From: Lacrimispora xylanisolvens
Lineage (GTDB): Bacteria; Bacillota; Clostridia; Lachnospirales; Lachnospiraceae
Direction of reading: 5' to 3'
NCBI RefSeq assembly: GCF_002934545.1
Contig: NZ_PTJA01000003.1
Span: 310,001-374,000 of the forward strand
Length of the DNA: 64,000 nucleotides
This document shows positions 25,125-33,436 of the stretch, piece by piece. Below the pieces are notes generated by a model. It made no database searches, had not been told where the DNA came from, and saw only the letters and a program-made list of their open reading frames with translations. A program made the position numbers and the translations under genes. The stretch's first letter is position 1, and each line of letters opens with the position of its first letter.

Positions 25125-26255
25125 TTACTCCTTTTTCCATGAATTATCATTAATTTCAGCAGGATACGTATCCGGATGCACAGGGTCGTAAAGCTGGCTG
25201 GCCCAGATCAGTAACACCAGGTCACTGCTGCCTGTATTGGTTACATCATGGATATAGCCGGGCGGAATGTCGACTACCTCCAGTTTTTCTGATGATATGG
25301 GATACTTAAGGATATCCCCACCGCCCAGTTTCTGAAAGCGCAGGAGGCCACAACCGTTTACGGCGATGAATTTCTCTGTCTTGGTATGGTGCCAGTGACC
25401 GCCCTTTGTCATGCCGGGTCTTGTAATATTTACGGAGATCTGGCCCCCTGCTGCTGATTTAAGGCATTCAGCAAAAGCGCCCCTCTGATCCCGGTGTTCC
25501 TTAAGCGCATAGCAGAATTTGTCATCAGGCAGATAGCTTAAATAGGTGCTGTACAGTTTCCGGGTCAGTGGTTCTGCCATGTCCGCCAGCTCAAGGTTCT
25601 GCCTGCTATCCCGAAAACCCCTGATGGTTTGTTCCAGCTCCCTGACCGTAGTGTGATGAACGGGCTTTACCTGACAAAACCCGTTCTGTTTCGTGATATC
25701 ACCCTGCAATGCCGCTGTAAATCCCTGGAGCACATCATCGATATAGACCAGTGAAATTTCTGCATCGGGATCATCCATGCGTACGGGTAAATCACGGGCG
25801 ATGTTGTGACAGAAGGTAGCCACTACACTGTTATAGTTAGGTGCGCACCATTTGCCGAAAACCCCGGGCAGGCGGAAGATATAAATATTGGCTCCTGTTT
25901 CATGGGCATATGCCTTTACCAGATCCTCTGCTTTCCGTTTGCTTCGGCCATAAGGATTATCAAGCTGCGCCTGTATAGAGGATGACATGAGCACAGGCGT
26001 ATTTTTACCGCTATTTCTCAAAGCCTTTAACAGCTTACTGGTAAACTTATAGTTTTCCTCAAACTCTGAGGGATTCTCCGGTCTGTTAACGCCGGCCAGG
26101 TGAAAAACAAAATCACAGTCTGCTGCATAGCGTTCTAAAAGCTCCGGGCTGGTCTGTATGTCGTATTTAGAGAGTTGGCAGTCTCCCAGGGCTTCCAGCT
26201 GGACACACAAATTTTTTCCGATAAATCCGCCTGAACCTGTAACCAGTATTTTCAT
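25125..26255 (-). CDS. capF: CapF/FnlB-type reductase (SDR domain plus cupin), UDP-L-FucNAc pathway
   Basis: 376 residues; start chosen at MKILVTGSGGFIGKNL, which overlaps the capE stop by four bases (ATGA) and follows AAAGGAG. The first ~240 residues are a short-chain epimerase/reductase: GSGGFIG NADP loop, FHLAGVNRP, and YGRSKRKAE with the catalytic Y-x-x-x-K. The last ~130 residues form a cupin: RGAFAE, GHWHHTKTEKF with metal-binding histidines, and PPGYIHDVTN. This two-domain layout is specific to CapF/FnlB, which reduces the CapE product. Characteristic of L-FucNAc synthesis. Confidence 0.92.
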   Translation of the reverse strand: MKILVTGSGGFIGKNLCVQLEALGDCQLSKYDIQTSPELLERYAADCDFVFHLAGVNRPENPSEFEENYKFTSKLLKALRNSGKNTPVLMSSSIQAQLDNPYGRSKRKAEDLVKAYAHETGANIYIFRLPGVFGKWCAPNYNSVVATFCHNIARDLPVRMDDPDAEISLVYIDDVLQGFTAALQGDITKQNGFCQVKPVHHTTVRELEQTIRGFRDSRQNLELADMAEPLTRKLYSTYLSYLPDDKFCYALKEHRDQRGAFAECLKSAAGGQISVNITRPGMTKGGHWHHTKTEKFIAVNGCGLLRFQKLGGGDILKYPISSEKLEVVDIPPGYIHDVTNTGSSDLVLLIWASQLYDPVHPDTYPAEINDNSWKKE

Positions 26256-27268
26256 AGATGGTTCCACTCCTTTAATTCATTTGCCACATAACTGCAGCCT
26301 GACAACGTTTCTTTCAGTTCTTCCGGGGTCAGCCGGTGGGTATTACTTGAGTTGTACTCCTGTATGGTTCCAATATCCCGGTTCCCATCGCTAAAATATT
26401 TTGCATAGTTTAAGTCGCTTTCATCTGCGGGAATGCAAAAATAATCTCCCATATCCATTGCTGATGCCATTTCCTCCCGGGTAAGCAGCGTTTCGTGCAT
26501 CTTTTCCCCCATTCTTATGCCGATGTTTTGAATTTCGTTATCGGCATGGAACAGGACCTTGAGTGCCTGAGCAAGATCACCAACGGTAGCCGCCGGGGAT
26601 TTTTTCACCATCCGGTCCCCGGACTTTCCGTTTTCAAATGCGTAAAGCACCAGTTCAATGGCATCGTCCAGATTCATCAGAAACCGGGTCATATCCGGAT
26701 CCGTAACCGTGAGCGGCTGTCCGTTTTTTATCTGCTCAATAAACAGAGGTATCACGGAACCCCGGGATGCCATGACGTTGCCGTACCTGGTACCGCAGAT
26801 CACTATATTTTCAGCTGTTCTGGCTTTGGAGATAAAGGTTTTTTCCATCAGGGCCTTGGACATGCCCATTGCATTTATTGGATAAACGGCTTTGTCGGTT
26901 GATAAGCAGACCACTTTCTTAACGCCTGCTTCCACGGCAGCACTCAGTACATTTTCTGTGCCTAAAATATTGGTTTTGACCGTTTCTAACGGAAAGAATT
27001 CACAACTTGGGACCTGTTTGAGGGCGGCTGCATGGAAAATATAGTCCACTCCCCGCACGCAGTTTTTTACGCTGGTAATATCCCTTACATCACCAATTAA
27101 AAACTTAATTTTTTTGTTATTATATTTTTTTCTCATATCATCCTGTTTTTTTTCATCTCGTGAAAATATTCTGATTTCTCCTATATCTGTATCGAGGAGC
27201 CGATTAAGCATGGCATTCCCGAAGGAACCGGTCCCTCCTGTTATGAGCAGAGTCTTGTCTTTAAACAT
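26252..27268 (-). CDS. capE: UDP-N-acetylglucosamine 4,6-dehydratase/5-epimerase (CapE/FnlA)
   Basis: 338 residues. NAD-binding GGTGSFGNAML (about residues 11-21), FHAAALKQVP, CLSTDKAVYPINAMGMSK and CGTRYGNVMASRGSVIP are signature motifs. The catalytic Tyr of Y-x-x-x-K is Met (M-G-M-S-K), a substitution known in this dehydratase family (S-M-K triad). It makes the first committed intermediate of UDP-L-FucNAc from UDP-GlcNAc. Start is ATG 27268, with a weakly placed GGAGA upstream. It is the first gene of a five-gene minus-strand operon. A sequence resembling a sporulation mother-cell promoter lies about 40 bases upstream. Confidence 0.9.
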   Translation of the reverse strand: MFKDKTLLITGGTGSFGNAMLNRLLDTDIGEIRIFSRDEKKQDDMRKKYNNKKIKFLIGDVRDITSVKNCVRGVDYIFHAAALKQVPSCEFFPLETVKTNILGTENVLSAAVEAGVKKVVCLSTDKAVYPINAMGMSKALMEKTFISKARTAENIVICGTRYGNVMASRGSVIPLFIEQIKNGQPLTVTDPDMTRFLMNLDDAIELVLYAFENGKSGDRMVKKSPAATVGDLAQALKVLFHADNEIQNIGIRMGEKMHETLLTREEMASAMDMGDYFCIPADESDLNYAKYFSDGNRDIGTIQEYNSSNTHRLTPEELKETLSGCSYVANELKEWNHL

Positions 27269-27306
27269 AAGTCTCGTAGATCTCCAATCTAAAGTTAAGT
27301 CAGTTA

Positions 27307-27334
27307 TAGTATATGTCTGTTAATCTGGATTTGT
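27307..27334 (-). promoter_or_regulatory. Candidate sigma-K-type promoter of the capE cluster
   Basis: Minus strand ACA (27332-27334), exactly 16 bases, then CATATACTA (27307-27315), which fits the sigma-K pattern AC-N16-CATAnnnTA. No convincing vegetative TTGACA/TATAAT pair was seen in the 180 bases upstream of capE. Short motif, so chance agreement is possible. Confidence 0.4.
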
Positions 27335-27378
27335 TTTTTTTGATGGTGTGCAATGACGGGCACCTTAGAAATCATCTG

Positions 27379-27409
27379 GTATTTAAATTGAAAATCGGTA
27401 AAATATATT
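27379..27409 (+). repeat. Direct repeat copy 2 (right flank of FucNAc cluster)
   Basis: Counterpart of 22040-22070, 29 of 31 bases identical and same orientation. Contains the -35 box and spacer of the promoter of the zf-HC2 gene. Confidence 0.8.
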
Positions 27410-27416
27410 GTATGAT
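27388..27416 (+). promoter_or_regulatory. Promoter of the zf-HC2-polA operon
   Basis: TTGAAA (27388-27393), 17-base spacer, TATGAT (27411-27416), 34 bases before the start at 27451. Overlaps direct repeat copy 2. Confidence 0.75.
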
Positions 27417-27450
27417 AGTAAAAAGCTATGGTTAAGGAGGTGTCTGGGCG

Positions 27451-27801
27451 ATGACATGTAAGGAAGCAGAACGTCTGGTCATTCCATATATAAATGATGA
27501 ACTGACAGATGAAGAACTGAAAGAATTTTTGGAACATACGCAGACCTGTTCAGATTGTATGGAAGAACTGGAAATATATTTCACCATAGAAGCAGGAATC
27601 ATGCAGTTGGATTCTGAAACAGGGAATTATAATATCAAGGGGGCACTGGAGGCGGCTCTGGAACAGTCCAGACAAAGACTTCAGTTCATTCAGCTGATAA
27701 AAATAGCAAGATATGCGGTATCCACCGTGTGCGTCATGGCACTTGTCATTACAGTCCTTCTTCAGTGCAGAATCTGGCTGCAGTTGGGCTTGCTTGGATA
27801 G
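27451..27801 (+). CDS. zf-HC2 domain membrane protein (putative anti-sigma factor-like)
   Basis: 116 residues with a strong ribosome site AAGGAGGTG. The N terminus MTCKEAERLVIPYINDELTD and the H29-x-x-x-C33-x-x-C36 motif plus Cys3 form the zinc-binding anti-sigma (ZAS/zf-HC2) fold. A single hydrophobic segment near residues 86-106 (STVCVMALVITVLLQ) suggests a membrane anchor with the zinc domain in the cytoplasm and almost no outer domain. No sigma-factor gene is adjacent, so it is an orphan. The polA start lies nine bases downstream, so the two are co-transcribed. Confidence 0.75.
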   Translation: MTCKEAERLVIPYINDELTDEELKEFLEHTQTCSDCMEELEIYFTIEAGIMQLDSETGNYNIKGALEAALEQSRQRLQFIQLIKIARYAVSTVCVMALVITVLLQCRIWLQLGLLG

Positions 27802-27809
27802 GAGAACAG

Positions 27810-30341
27810 ATGAACAGAAAAAAAACAGTACTGATTGACGGAACCAGCATGCTGAAAGAGGTTTATTATGCAGTTCCAGCCAATTGTGTAAAAGGAATAC
27901 GCAATGTGGTGGTTCGTATTATAGAAGAAAAACAAACGGATTATATTGCAGCGGTATTTGGCGGTATGAACGAGAATGGGATAGCAGCCCGGGATTTGAT
28001 TGAAAATGAAACCAGATTAAAGGAAGCACTGGCTTCTTTAAAAATTCCTGTTTTTGAAAAAGAGGGGGTCCGTTCTCTGGATCTTATTTGTTCTCTTGCA
28101 AAAAACTGTGAGTCGGATGAAAAAGATGTTTCCGTACTGACTGCTGATGAGAACTTTTTAATGGCGGTAAGCGAGCATATCTCTGCCTTGATTCCTGGCA
28201 TGGGAGAAGAAGGGGCAGAGTTAATAACCTGGACAGTGGAGGCTGTAAGGAAGGAGTTTGGTCTTGAACCGGAACAGTTAAAAGAGGTGTTTTCATTGGA
28301 ACGCGGTGCAGGCATTGGCCGAAAAACTGCATGCCGTCTTATTTCTCAGTATGGTTCCCTGCAGGCAGTCTATGGGCAGAAAGAGGTAATTGAGTCTGAT
28401 CAGATCCGGGAAGCATTAACGGAGTATGAACAGAAGATCGACAAAGAAGCGCAATTTCTTTGTCTGAAAACAGATTATGATGTTCATCTCGATGAGGTCA
28501 AAACCATTGCAGAATCAGAAATTGCAGAAATTATGGATATGGATTTTGAACCTGCAGGTTTCCCGGATGAAGTGGAAGAGATTTCCTCTGATGGCTGGAT
28601 GGGCAAAATAATTACAGAGCTTGCTGATGCAGAGGCAGTTTTTTCAAGATGTGCTGCTGGTACAAGCCTGGGTCTGCAGGTGACAGGAACAGATAAAAAA
28701 ATCACAGCTCTGGCTTTATGTCTGTCAAAAGAGGAGTGCTGGTGTTTGATTGCCCAGGGGAATTTAACGTCAGAATATCTGAAAGAAAAGGCAGAAGAAG
28801 TGATAAGCCACAGAGAAAATGTTATGGTTCTGGATCTGAAGAGCCAGCTTCCATTTTTGAACGTGGCTGATGAAAAAACAGTGCTTGATGCTTCCCTGGC
28901 AGCTTATTTAATTGATCCGTTAAAAAGCTCCTATGAATACAATGATCTGGCCCAGGATTATCTCCAGTTACCCCTTCCTTCCAAAACAGAGTTGTTGGGA
29001 AAACGTACGTTAATCCAGGCACTTTCAGAAAATCAATCTCAGGCAGTAACCTGTATGTGTTCTATGGCTTATGTTGCTTTTATGTGCGGAAGCATTTTAA
29101 AAGAAGAACTCAAAACAGCTGAGATGGAACGGCTGTTTTATGAGATTGAGATGCCTCTCGTATATAGTTTATTTACTATGGAAGAAACAGGAATCCGTGT
29201 GGAGAGAGACAGGCTGAAAGAATACGGGGACAGATTAAAGATTGGGATTAAGGAAACAGAACAGAAAATATATGAACAGACAGGAGAAACCTTTAATATT
29301 AATTCGCCCAAACAGCTGGGTGAAATCCTGTTTGAAAAGATGAAACTGCCAGGTGGAAAAAAAACGAAAACCGGCTATTCCACGGCTGCTGATGTACTTG
29401 AAAAGCTGGCGCCTGATTATCCGGTCATAGAACAGATACTGGATTACAGACAGCTGACTAAGTTAAATTCCACCTACGCTGATGGACTGGCTGCCTATAT
29501 TGGTTCCGATGAACGGATTCACGGCACCTTTAATCAGACAATTACTGCAACCGGCAGAATCAGCAGTACAGAGCCTAATTTACAGAATATTCCCATCCGT
29601 ATGGAGCTGGGAAGAGAGATCCGGAAAGTTTTTGTTCCACAGGAAGGCTGCATTTTTATAGACGCCGATTATTCCCAGATTGAACTGAGGGTTCTGGCTC
29701 ACATGTCGGGAGATGAAAGGCTGATCGGTGCCTATCAGCAGGCTGAGGATATTCACGCAATCACTGCTTCAGAGGTTTTTCATGTACCTTTGACGGAAGT
29801 AACCTCCCTGCAGCGACGCAATGCCAAGGCGGTCAATTTCGGGATTGTATATGGAATCAGTTCATTTGGTTTAAGTGAAGGCTTAAGTATTACCAGAAAA
29901 GAAGCGACCGAATATATTGATAAGTATTTTGAAACCTATCCAGGGGTAAAGCTGTTTCTGGATAAACTGGTGACAGACGCAAAAGAAACCGGGTATGCAG
30001 TCAGCATGTTTGGAAGGCGCCGTCCCGTGCCTGAACTGAAATCATCTAATTTTATGCAGCGTTCCTTTGGGGAACGTGTAGCGATGAATTCTCCGATTCA
30101 GGGAACGGCGGCAGATATCATGAAGATTGCCATGATTCGGGTTGACCGTGCCCTTAAAAAACAGGGTCTGCAATCGAAAATTGTTCTTCAGGTTCATGAT
30201 GAACTTTTAATTGAGGCCCGGTTGGAAGAACTTGATCAGGTGAAAAAACTGTTGGTGGAAGAGATGAAGAGTGCAGCCAGTCTTGCTGTGCCGCTGGAAG
30301 TTGATGCCAATGTTGGGGAATCCTGGTTCGATGCCAAATAA
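27810..30341 (+). CDS. polA: DNA polymerase I with degenerate 5'-nuclease and inactive 3'-exonuclease domains
   Basis: 843 residues from ATG 27810, preceded by AGGAGA. The C-terminal polymerase is intact: TATGRISSTEPNLQNIPIR, DADYSQIELRVLAH (catalytic Asp), RRNAKAVNFGIVYG (O-helix) and QVHDELLIEA. The middle 3'-5' exonuclease-like domain lacks the D-x-E motif, as in Bacillus. The N-terminal domain is shortened: Asp10 and Asp103 remain, but the E-A-D-D cluster reads R88-S-L-D91, T-G-D-K-D reads T-A-D-E-N105, the helical clamp with its basic residues is missing, and G-D-S-S-D-N before the helix-hairpin-helix is deleted (LERGAGIGRKTA remains). 5'-flap removal by this protein is therefore doubtful. 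Confidence 0.93.
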   Translation: MNRKKTVLIDGTSMLKEVYYAVPANCVKGIRNVVVRIIEEKQTDYIAAVFGGMNENGIAARDLIENETRLKEALASLKIPVFEKEGVRSLDLICSLAKNCESDEKDVSVLTADENFLMAVSEHISALIPGMGEEGAELITWTVEAVRKEFGLEPEQLKEVFSLERGAGIGRKTACRLISQYGSLQAVYGQKEVIESDQIREALTEYEQKIDKEAQFLCLKTDYDVHLDEVKTIAESEIAEIMDMDFEPAGFPDEVEEISSDGWMGKIITELADAEAVFSRCAAGTSLGLQVTGTDKKITALALCLSKEECWCLIAQGNLTSEYLKEKAEEVISHRENVMVLDLKSQLPFLNVADEKTVLDASLAAYLIDPLKSSYEYNDLAQDYLQLPLPSKTELLGKRTLIQALSENQSQAVTCMCSMAYVAFMCGSILKEELKTAEMERLFYEIEMPLVYSLFTMEETGIRVERDRLKEYGDRLKIGIKETEQKIYEQTGETFNINSPKQLGEILFEKMKLPGGKKTKTGYSTAADVLEKLAPDYPVIEQILDYRQLTKLNSTYADGLAAYIGSDERIHGTFNQTITATGRISSTEPNLQNIPIRMELGREIRKVFVPQEGCIFIDADYSQIELRVLAHMSGDERLIGAYQQAEDIHAITASEVFHVPLTEVTSLQRRNAKAVNFGIVYGISSFGLSEGLSITRKEATEYIDKYFETYPGVKLFLDKLVTDAKETGYAVSMFGRRRPVPELKSSNFMQRSFGERVAMNSPIQGTAADIMKIAMIRVDRALKKQGLQSKIVLQVHDELLIEARLEELDQVKKLLVEEMKSAASLAVPLEVDANVGESWFDAK

Positions 30342-30357
30342 TAGGATGGTGGATCGT

Positions 30358-30939
30358 ATGAAAGTAATTGGACTTACTGGCGGAGTGGGGGCTGGTAAAA
30401 GTCTGGTTCTCACCATATTAAAAACAAAATATAATGCAGAAGTGATGGAAGCGGACAAAGTTGCCCATGAACTCATGGAACCGGGAGAAGAAGGATATCT
30501 GGGGATAAAAGAAACTTTTGGTGAAGCCATTCTTAATTCAGACGGCACCATTAACCGTACTGCACTGGGAAAAGTGATTTTTGACAACGAATCTGCCAGA
30601 GAACAGATTAATTCAATGATTCATCCCCTGGTGTGGAAAAGAATCAGACAAAAAATTTCCGCTTCCCAAGCCGGGCTTATTGTGGTAGAATTTGCAATTA
30701 TGGGTGAAGAAGCGGAAGACATCTATGATGAGATGTGGTATGTACATGCATCGGAAGAAGTCAGAATGAGACGGCTTTTAAAAAACAGGGGCTACTCAAA
30801 GGAACGTTCGGAAAAAATGATCAGAAGCCAGGCGTCGGAACAGGAATATGCAAGGCGCTGCGACCGGATAATCGAAAACCATGGTTCTGTTAAGGATTTA
30901 GAGGATCAATTGGCGGAAATATTAAAAAGCAGGGGATAG
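30358..30939 (+). CDS. coaE: Dephospho-CoA kinase
   Basis: 193 residues starting MKVIGLTGGVGAGKS, with the P-loop at residues 8-15; an in-frame ATG four codons earlier is less likely. Phosphorylates dephospho-CoA to CoA, the last step of coenzyme A synthesis. EADKVAHELMEPG carries the conserved Asp of the CoaE family, followed by NRTALGKVIF, HPLVWKRIR and RRLLKNRGYSKE (lid region). It follows polA by 16 bases, a gene order common in Firmicutes, and precedes walJ by six bases. Confidence 0.93.
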   Translation: MKVIGLTGGVGAGKSLVLTILKTKYNAEVMEADKVAHELMEPGEEGYLGIKETFGEAILNSDGTINRTALGKVIFDNESAREQINSMIHPLVWKRIRQKISASQAGLIVVEFAIMGEEAEDIYDEMWYVHASEEVRMRRLLKNRGYSKERSEKMIRSQASEQEYARRCDRIIENHGSVKDLEDQLAEILKSRG

Positions 30940-30945
30940 AAAACG

Positions 30946-31743
30946 ATGAGACTGGTAAGCATTGCTAGCGGGAGCAGCGGAAACTGCATTTATGTAGGTT
31001 CTGACACGACTCATGTTCTGGTAGATGCCGGAATAAGCAATAAAAGAATTGAACAGGGATTAAACGAAATTGGATTAAAGGGCAGCGAACTCACAGGAAT
31101 TGTAATCACTCATGAACACTCGGACCATACCAAAGGGCTTGGAGTGCTGGCAAGAAAGTATGGCGTTCCCATCTATGGAACAAGGGAGACGCTTGAGGAG
31201 ATTTCCAAGCAGAAGTATCTGGGAGAATATCCCCGGGAATTGTTTTGTGCCATTCGCCCGGATGTGGATTTTTTCCTTGGAGATTTAGAGGTCAAACCGT
31301 TTTCCATTGACCATGATGCGGCAAATCCGGTTGCATACCGGATACAGCATGAACATAAATCGGTTGCAGTAGCAACAGATATGGGGCATTACAATCAGTA
31401 CATTATCGAGCATCTCCAGGGACTGGATGCTGTTTTATTAGAATCCAACCATGATGTGAATATGCTTCAGGCAGGACCATATCCTTATTATTTAAAGCGA
31501 AGAATATTGGGAGATCATGGTCATTTATCCAATGAAAATGCAGGACGGCTGCTGTGCTGCATTCTTCACGAGAACTTAAAGAAGATTCTGCTGGGCCATT
31601 TAAGCAAGGAAAATAATTACGAAGAGCTTGCTTATGAAACCGTAAAGCTTGAAATCTCAGAGGGAGATAATCCATTTAAGGCATCTGATTTTTCCATAGC
31701 CGTTGCAAAACGGGATCAGATGTCGGAAATTATCACTATATAA
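30946..31743 (+). CDS. walJ: MBL-fold metallohydrolase (YycJ/WalJ family)
   Basis: 265 residues. ASGSSGNCIYVG at the N terminus and ITHEHSDHTKGLG (H-x-H-x-D-H metal site, about residues 50-62) identify the YycJ/WalJ group, which has double-stranded DNA 5'-exonuclease activity in some members. IDHDAANPVAYR, ATDMGHY and ESNHDVNML supply the remaining metal ligands, and GDHGHLSNENAG follows. No WalRK two-component genes are next to it; here it rides with polA and coaE, consistent with a DNA-related role. This is inference from context. Confidence 0.88.
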   Translation: MRLVSIASGSSGNCIYVGSDTTHVLVDAGISNKRIEQGLNEIGLKGSELTGIVITHEHSDHTKGLGVLARKYGVPIYGTRETLEEISKQKYLGEYPRELFCAIRPDVDFFLGDLEVKPFSIDHDAANPVAYRIQHEHKSVAVATDMGHYNQYIIEHLQGLDAVLLESNHDVNMLQAGPYPYYLKRRILGDHGHLSNENAGRLLCCILHENLKKILLGHLSKENNYEELAYETVKLEISEGDNPFKASDFSIAVAKRDQMSEIITI

Positions 31744-31754
31744 AGAGGAGATGC

Positions 31755-32030
31755 ATGATGAATAAGACGATTATTACAGTAGTTGGCAAGGACACAGTAG
31801 GGATTATAGCAAAGATTTGCACTTATCTGGCAAATAACCAGGTAAACATATTAGATATTTCCCAGACCATTGTACAGGGATATTTTAATATGATGATGAT
31901 TGTTGACATCAATGAAGCAGCGAAGCCTTTTGGAGAGCTTGCGGATGAACTGGAACAAATTGGAGACGAGATTGGTGTAAAGGTAAAATGCCAGAGAGAA
32001 GAAATTTTTACTAAAATGCATCGGATCTGA
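31755..32030 (+). CDS. ACT-domain regulatory protein (UPF0237)
   Basis: 91 residues; either of two adjacent ATG codons could start it, behind GAGGAG. The protein is a single ACT domain, with the beta-alpha-beta opening TIITVVGKDTVGIIAKICTYLANNQVNILDISQT carrying the conserved Gly-Lys-Asp-x-x-Gly-Ile. Stand-alone ACT proteins usually bind amino acids. It is followed 39 bases later by the UPF0210 gene, a pair conserved in many Firmicutes and archaea; the shared process is not known. Confidence 0.88.
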   Translation: MMNKTIITVVGKDTVGIIAKICTYLANNQVNILDISQTIVQGYFNMMMIVDINEAAKPFGELADELEQIGDEIGVKVKCQREEIFTKMHRI

Positions 32031-32069
32031 TTACTGCAGTGAGGCTTAAGAAAAGGATGGGTTATCGAT

Positions 32070-33434
32070 ATGTTGAATATGTTTGAAGTAAATGAGACCA
32101 ATAAGATGATCGAGCAGGAATTGCTGGATGTGCGCACTATCACCATGGGTATCAGTCTCCTTGACTGCTGCGACAGTGATTTAAAAGCGGTGAATGAAAA
32201 GATATACAACAAGATCACCACGGTTGCTAAAAATCTGGTATCTGTAGGAAAAGAGATAGAGAAAGATTTTGCAATTCCCATTGTAAATAAACGTATTTCC
32301 GTAACCCCGATAGCAATGGTAGGAGCTGCTGCCTGCAAAACTCCTGATGACTTTGTTACCATAGCACAGACCCTTGACCGCGCAGCAAAAGAAGTTGGTG
32401 TTAATTTCATTGGCGGATATTCTGCACTTGTCAGCAAGGGAATGACAACGGCTGATAAAAATCTGATCTGCTCTATTCCAAAAGCTCTGGCCTGTACAGA
32501 CCGTGTCTGCAGTTCTGTTAATGTAGGTTCTACTAAGACAGGAATTAATATGGATGCAGTAGCTCTTATGGGCAAGATTGTTCTGGAAACAGCAGAAGAG
32601 ACCAAAGATAATGATTCCCTTGGCTGCGCAAAACTGGTAATATTCTGCAATGCGCCGGATGATAATCCATTTATGGCTGGTGCATTCCACGGTGTTACAG
32701 AAGCAGATGCAATTATTAACGTAGGTGTCAGCGGTCCGGGTGTAGTAAAACGGGCGATTGAGGCTGCAAGAGGAAAGGACTTTGAAGTTCTTTGCGAGAC
32801 CATTAAGAAAACTGCATTTAAGATTACCCGAGTTGGACAGCTGGTTGCTCAGGAAGCATCCAAAAGACTTAACATACCATTTGGAATCATAGATTTGTCT
32901 CTGGCTCCCACACCTGCAATCGGTGACAGTGTAGCTGAAATCTTAGAAGAGATTGGTCTGGAACGGGTTGGTGCTCCAGGCACAACGGCTGCCCTGGCTC
33001 TGCTCAATGACCAGGTAAAAAAGGGAGGAGTTATGGCTTCATCCTATGTAGGCGGTTTAAGCGGTGCGTTTATTCCGGTCAGTGAAGATCAGGGAATGAT
33101 TGATGCAGTCGCCATGGGTGCATTAAACCTTGAAAAACTGGAAGCAATGACCTGTGTCTGCTCCGTTGGTCTGGACATGATTGCCATTCCAGGTGATACT
33201 CCTGCCTCTACCATTTCCGGAATCATTGCTGATGAATCTGCAATCGGTATGATAAACCAGAAGACAACAGCAGTTCGTATTATTCCGGTTATCGGTAAGT
33301 CTGTCGGTGAAACCGTGGAATTCGGCGGCCTTTTAGGATACGCTCCTGTTATGCCAGTTAATCAATACTCCTGTGAAAAGTTTGTAAACCGCGGAGGAAG
33401 AATTCCTGCGCCTATTCACAGCTTTAAGAATTAG
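32070..33434 (+). CDS. UPF0210 (DUF711, PFL-like) family protein
   Basis: 454 residues, ribosome site AAGGATGGG. The sequence begins [20 protein letters not shown], then [16 protein letters not shown] and [13 protein letters not shown], characteristic of the UPF0210/DUF711 family. It has Gly-rich loops such as [17 protein letters not shown], and [18 protein letters not shown] crystal structure of a relative shows a PFL-like fold, but no activity is established. Translationally close to the ACT-domain gene, suggesting that gene regulates it. A SAM-dependent methyltransferase gene begins two bases after its stop. Confidence 0.9.
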   Translation: MLNMFEVNETNKMIEQELLDVRTITMGISLLDCCDSDLKAVNEKIYNKITTVAKNLVSVGKEIEKDFAIPIVNKRISVTPIAMVGAAACKTPDDFVTIAQTLDRAAKEVGVNFIGGYSALVSKGMTTADKNLICSIPKALACTDRVCSSVNVGSTKTGINMDAVALMGKIVLETAEETKDNDSLGCAKLVIFCNAPDDNPFMAGAFHGVTEADAIINVGVSGPGVVKRAIEAARGKDFEVLCETIKKTAFKITRVGQLVAQEASKRLNIPFGIIDLSLAPTPAIGDSVAEILEEIGLERVGAPGTTAALALLNDQVKKGGVMASSYVGGLSGAFIPVSEDQGMIDAVAMGALNLEKLEAMTCVCSVGLDMIAIPGDTPASTISGIIADESAIGMINQKTTAVRIIPVIGKSVGETVEFGGLLGYAPVMPVNQYSCEKFVNRGGRIPAPIHSFKN

Positions 33435-33436
33435 CC

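Noticed and set aside
22040-27409. FucNAc cluster as a tRNA-integrated genomic island with attL/attR
   Set aside because: The direct repeats do not include any part of the tRNA-Leu gene and no integrase or other mobility gene lies between them, so a classical tRNA-site integration is not supported.
31823-32803. 326-codon open frame on the minus strand
   Set aside because: Antisense to the ACT and UPF0210 genes; its Ser/Ile/Thr-rich product is typical of a complementary-strand shadow.
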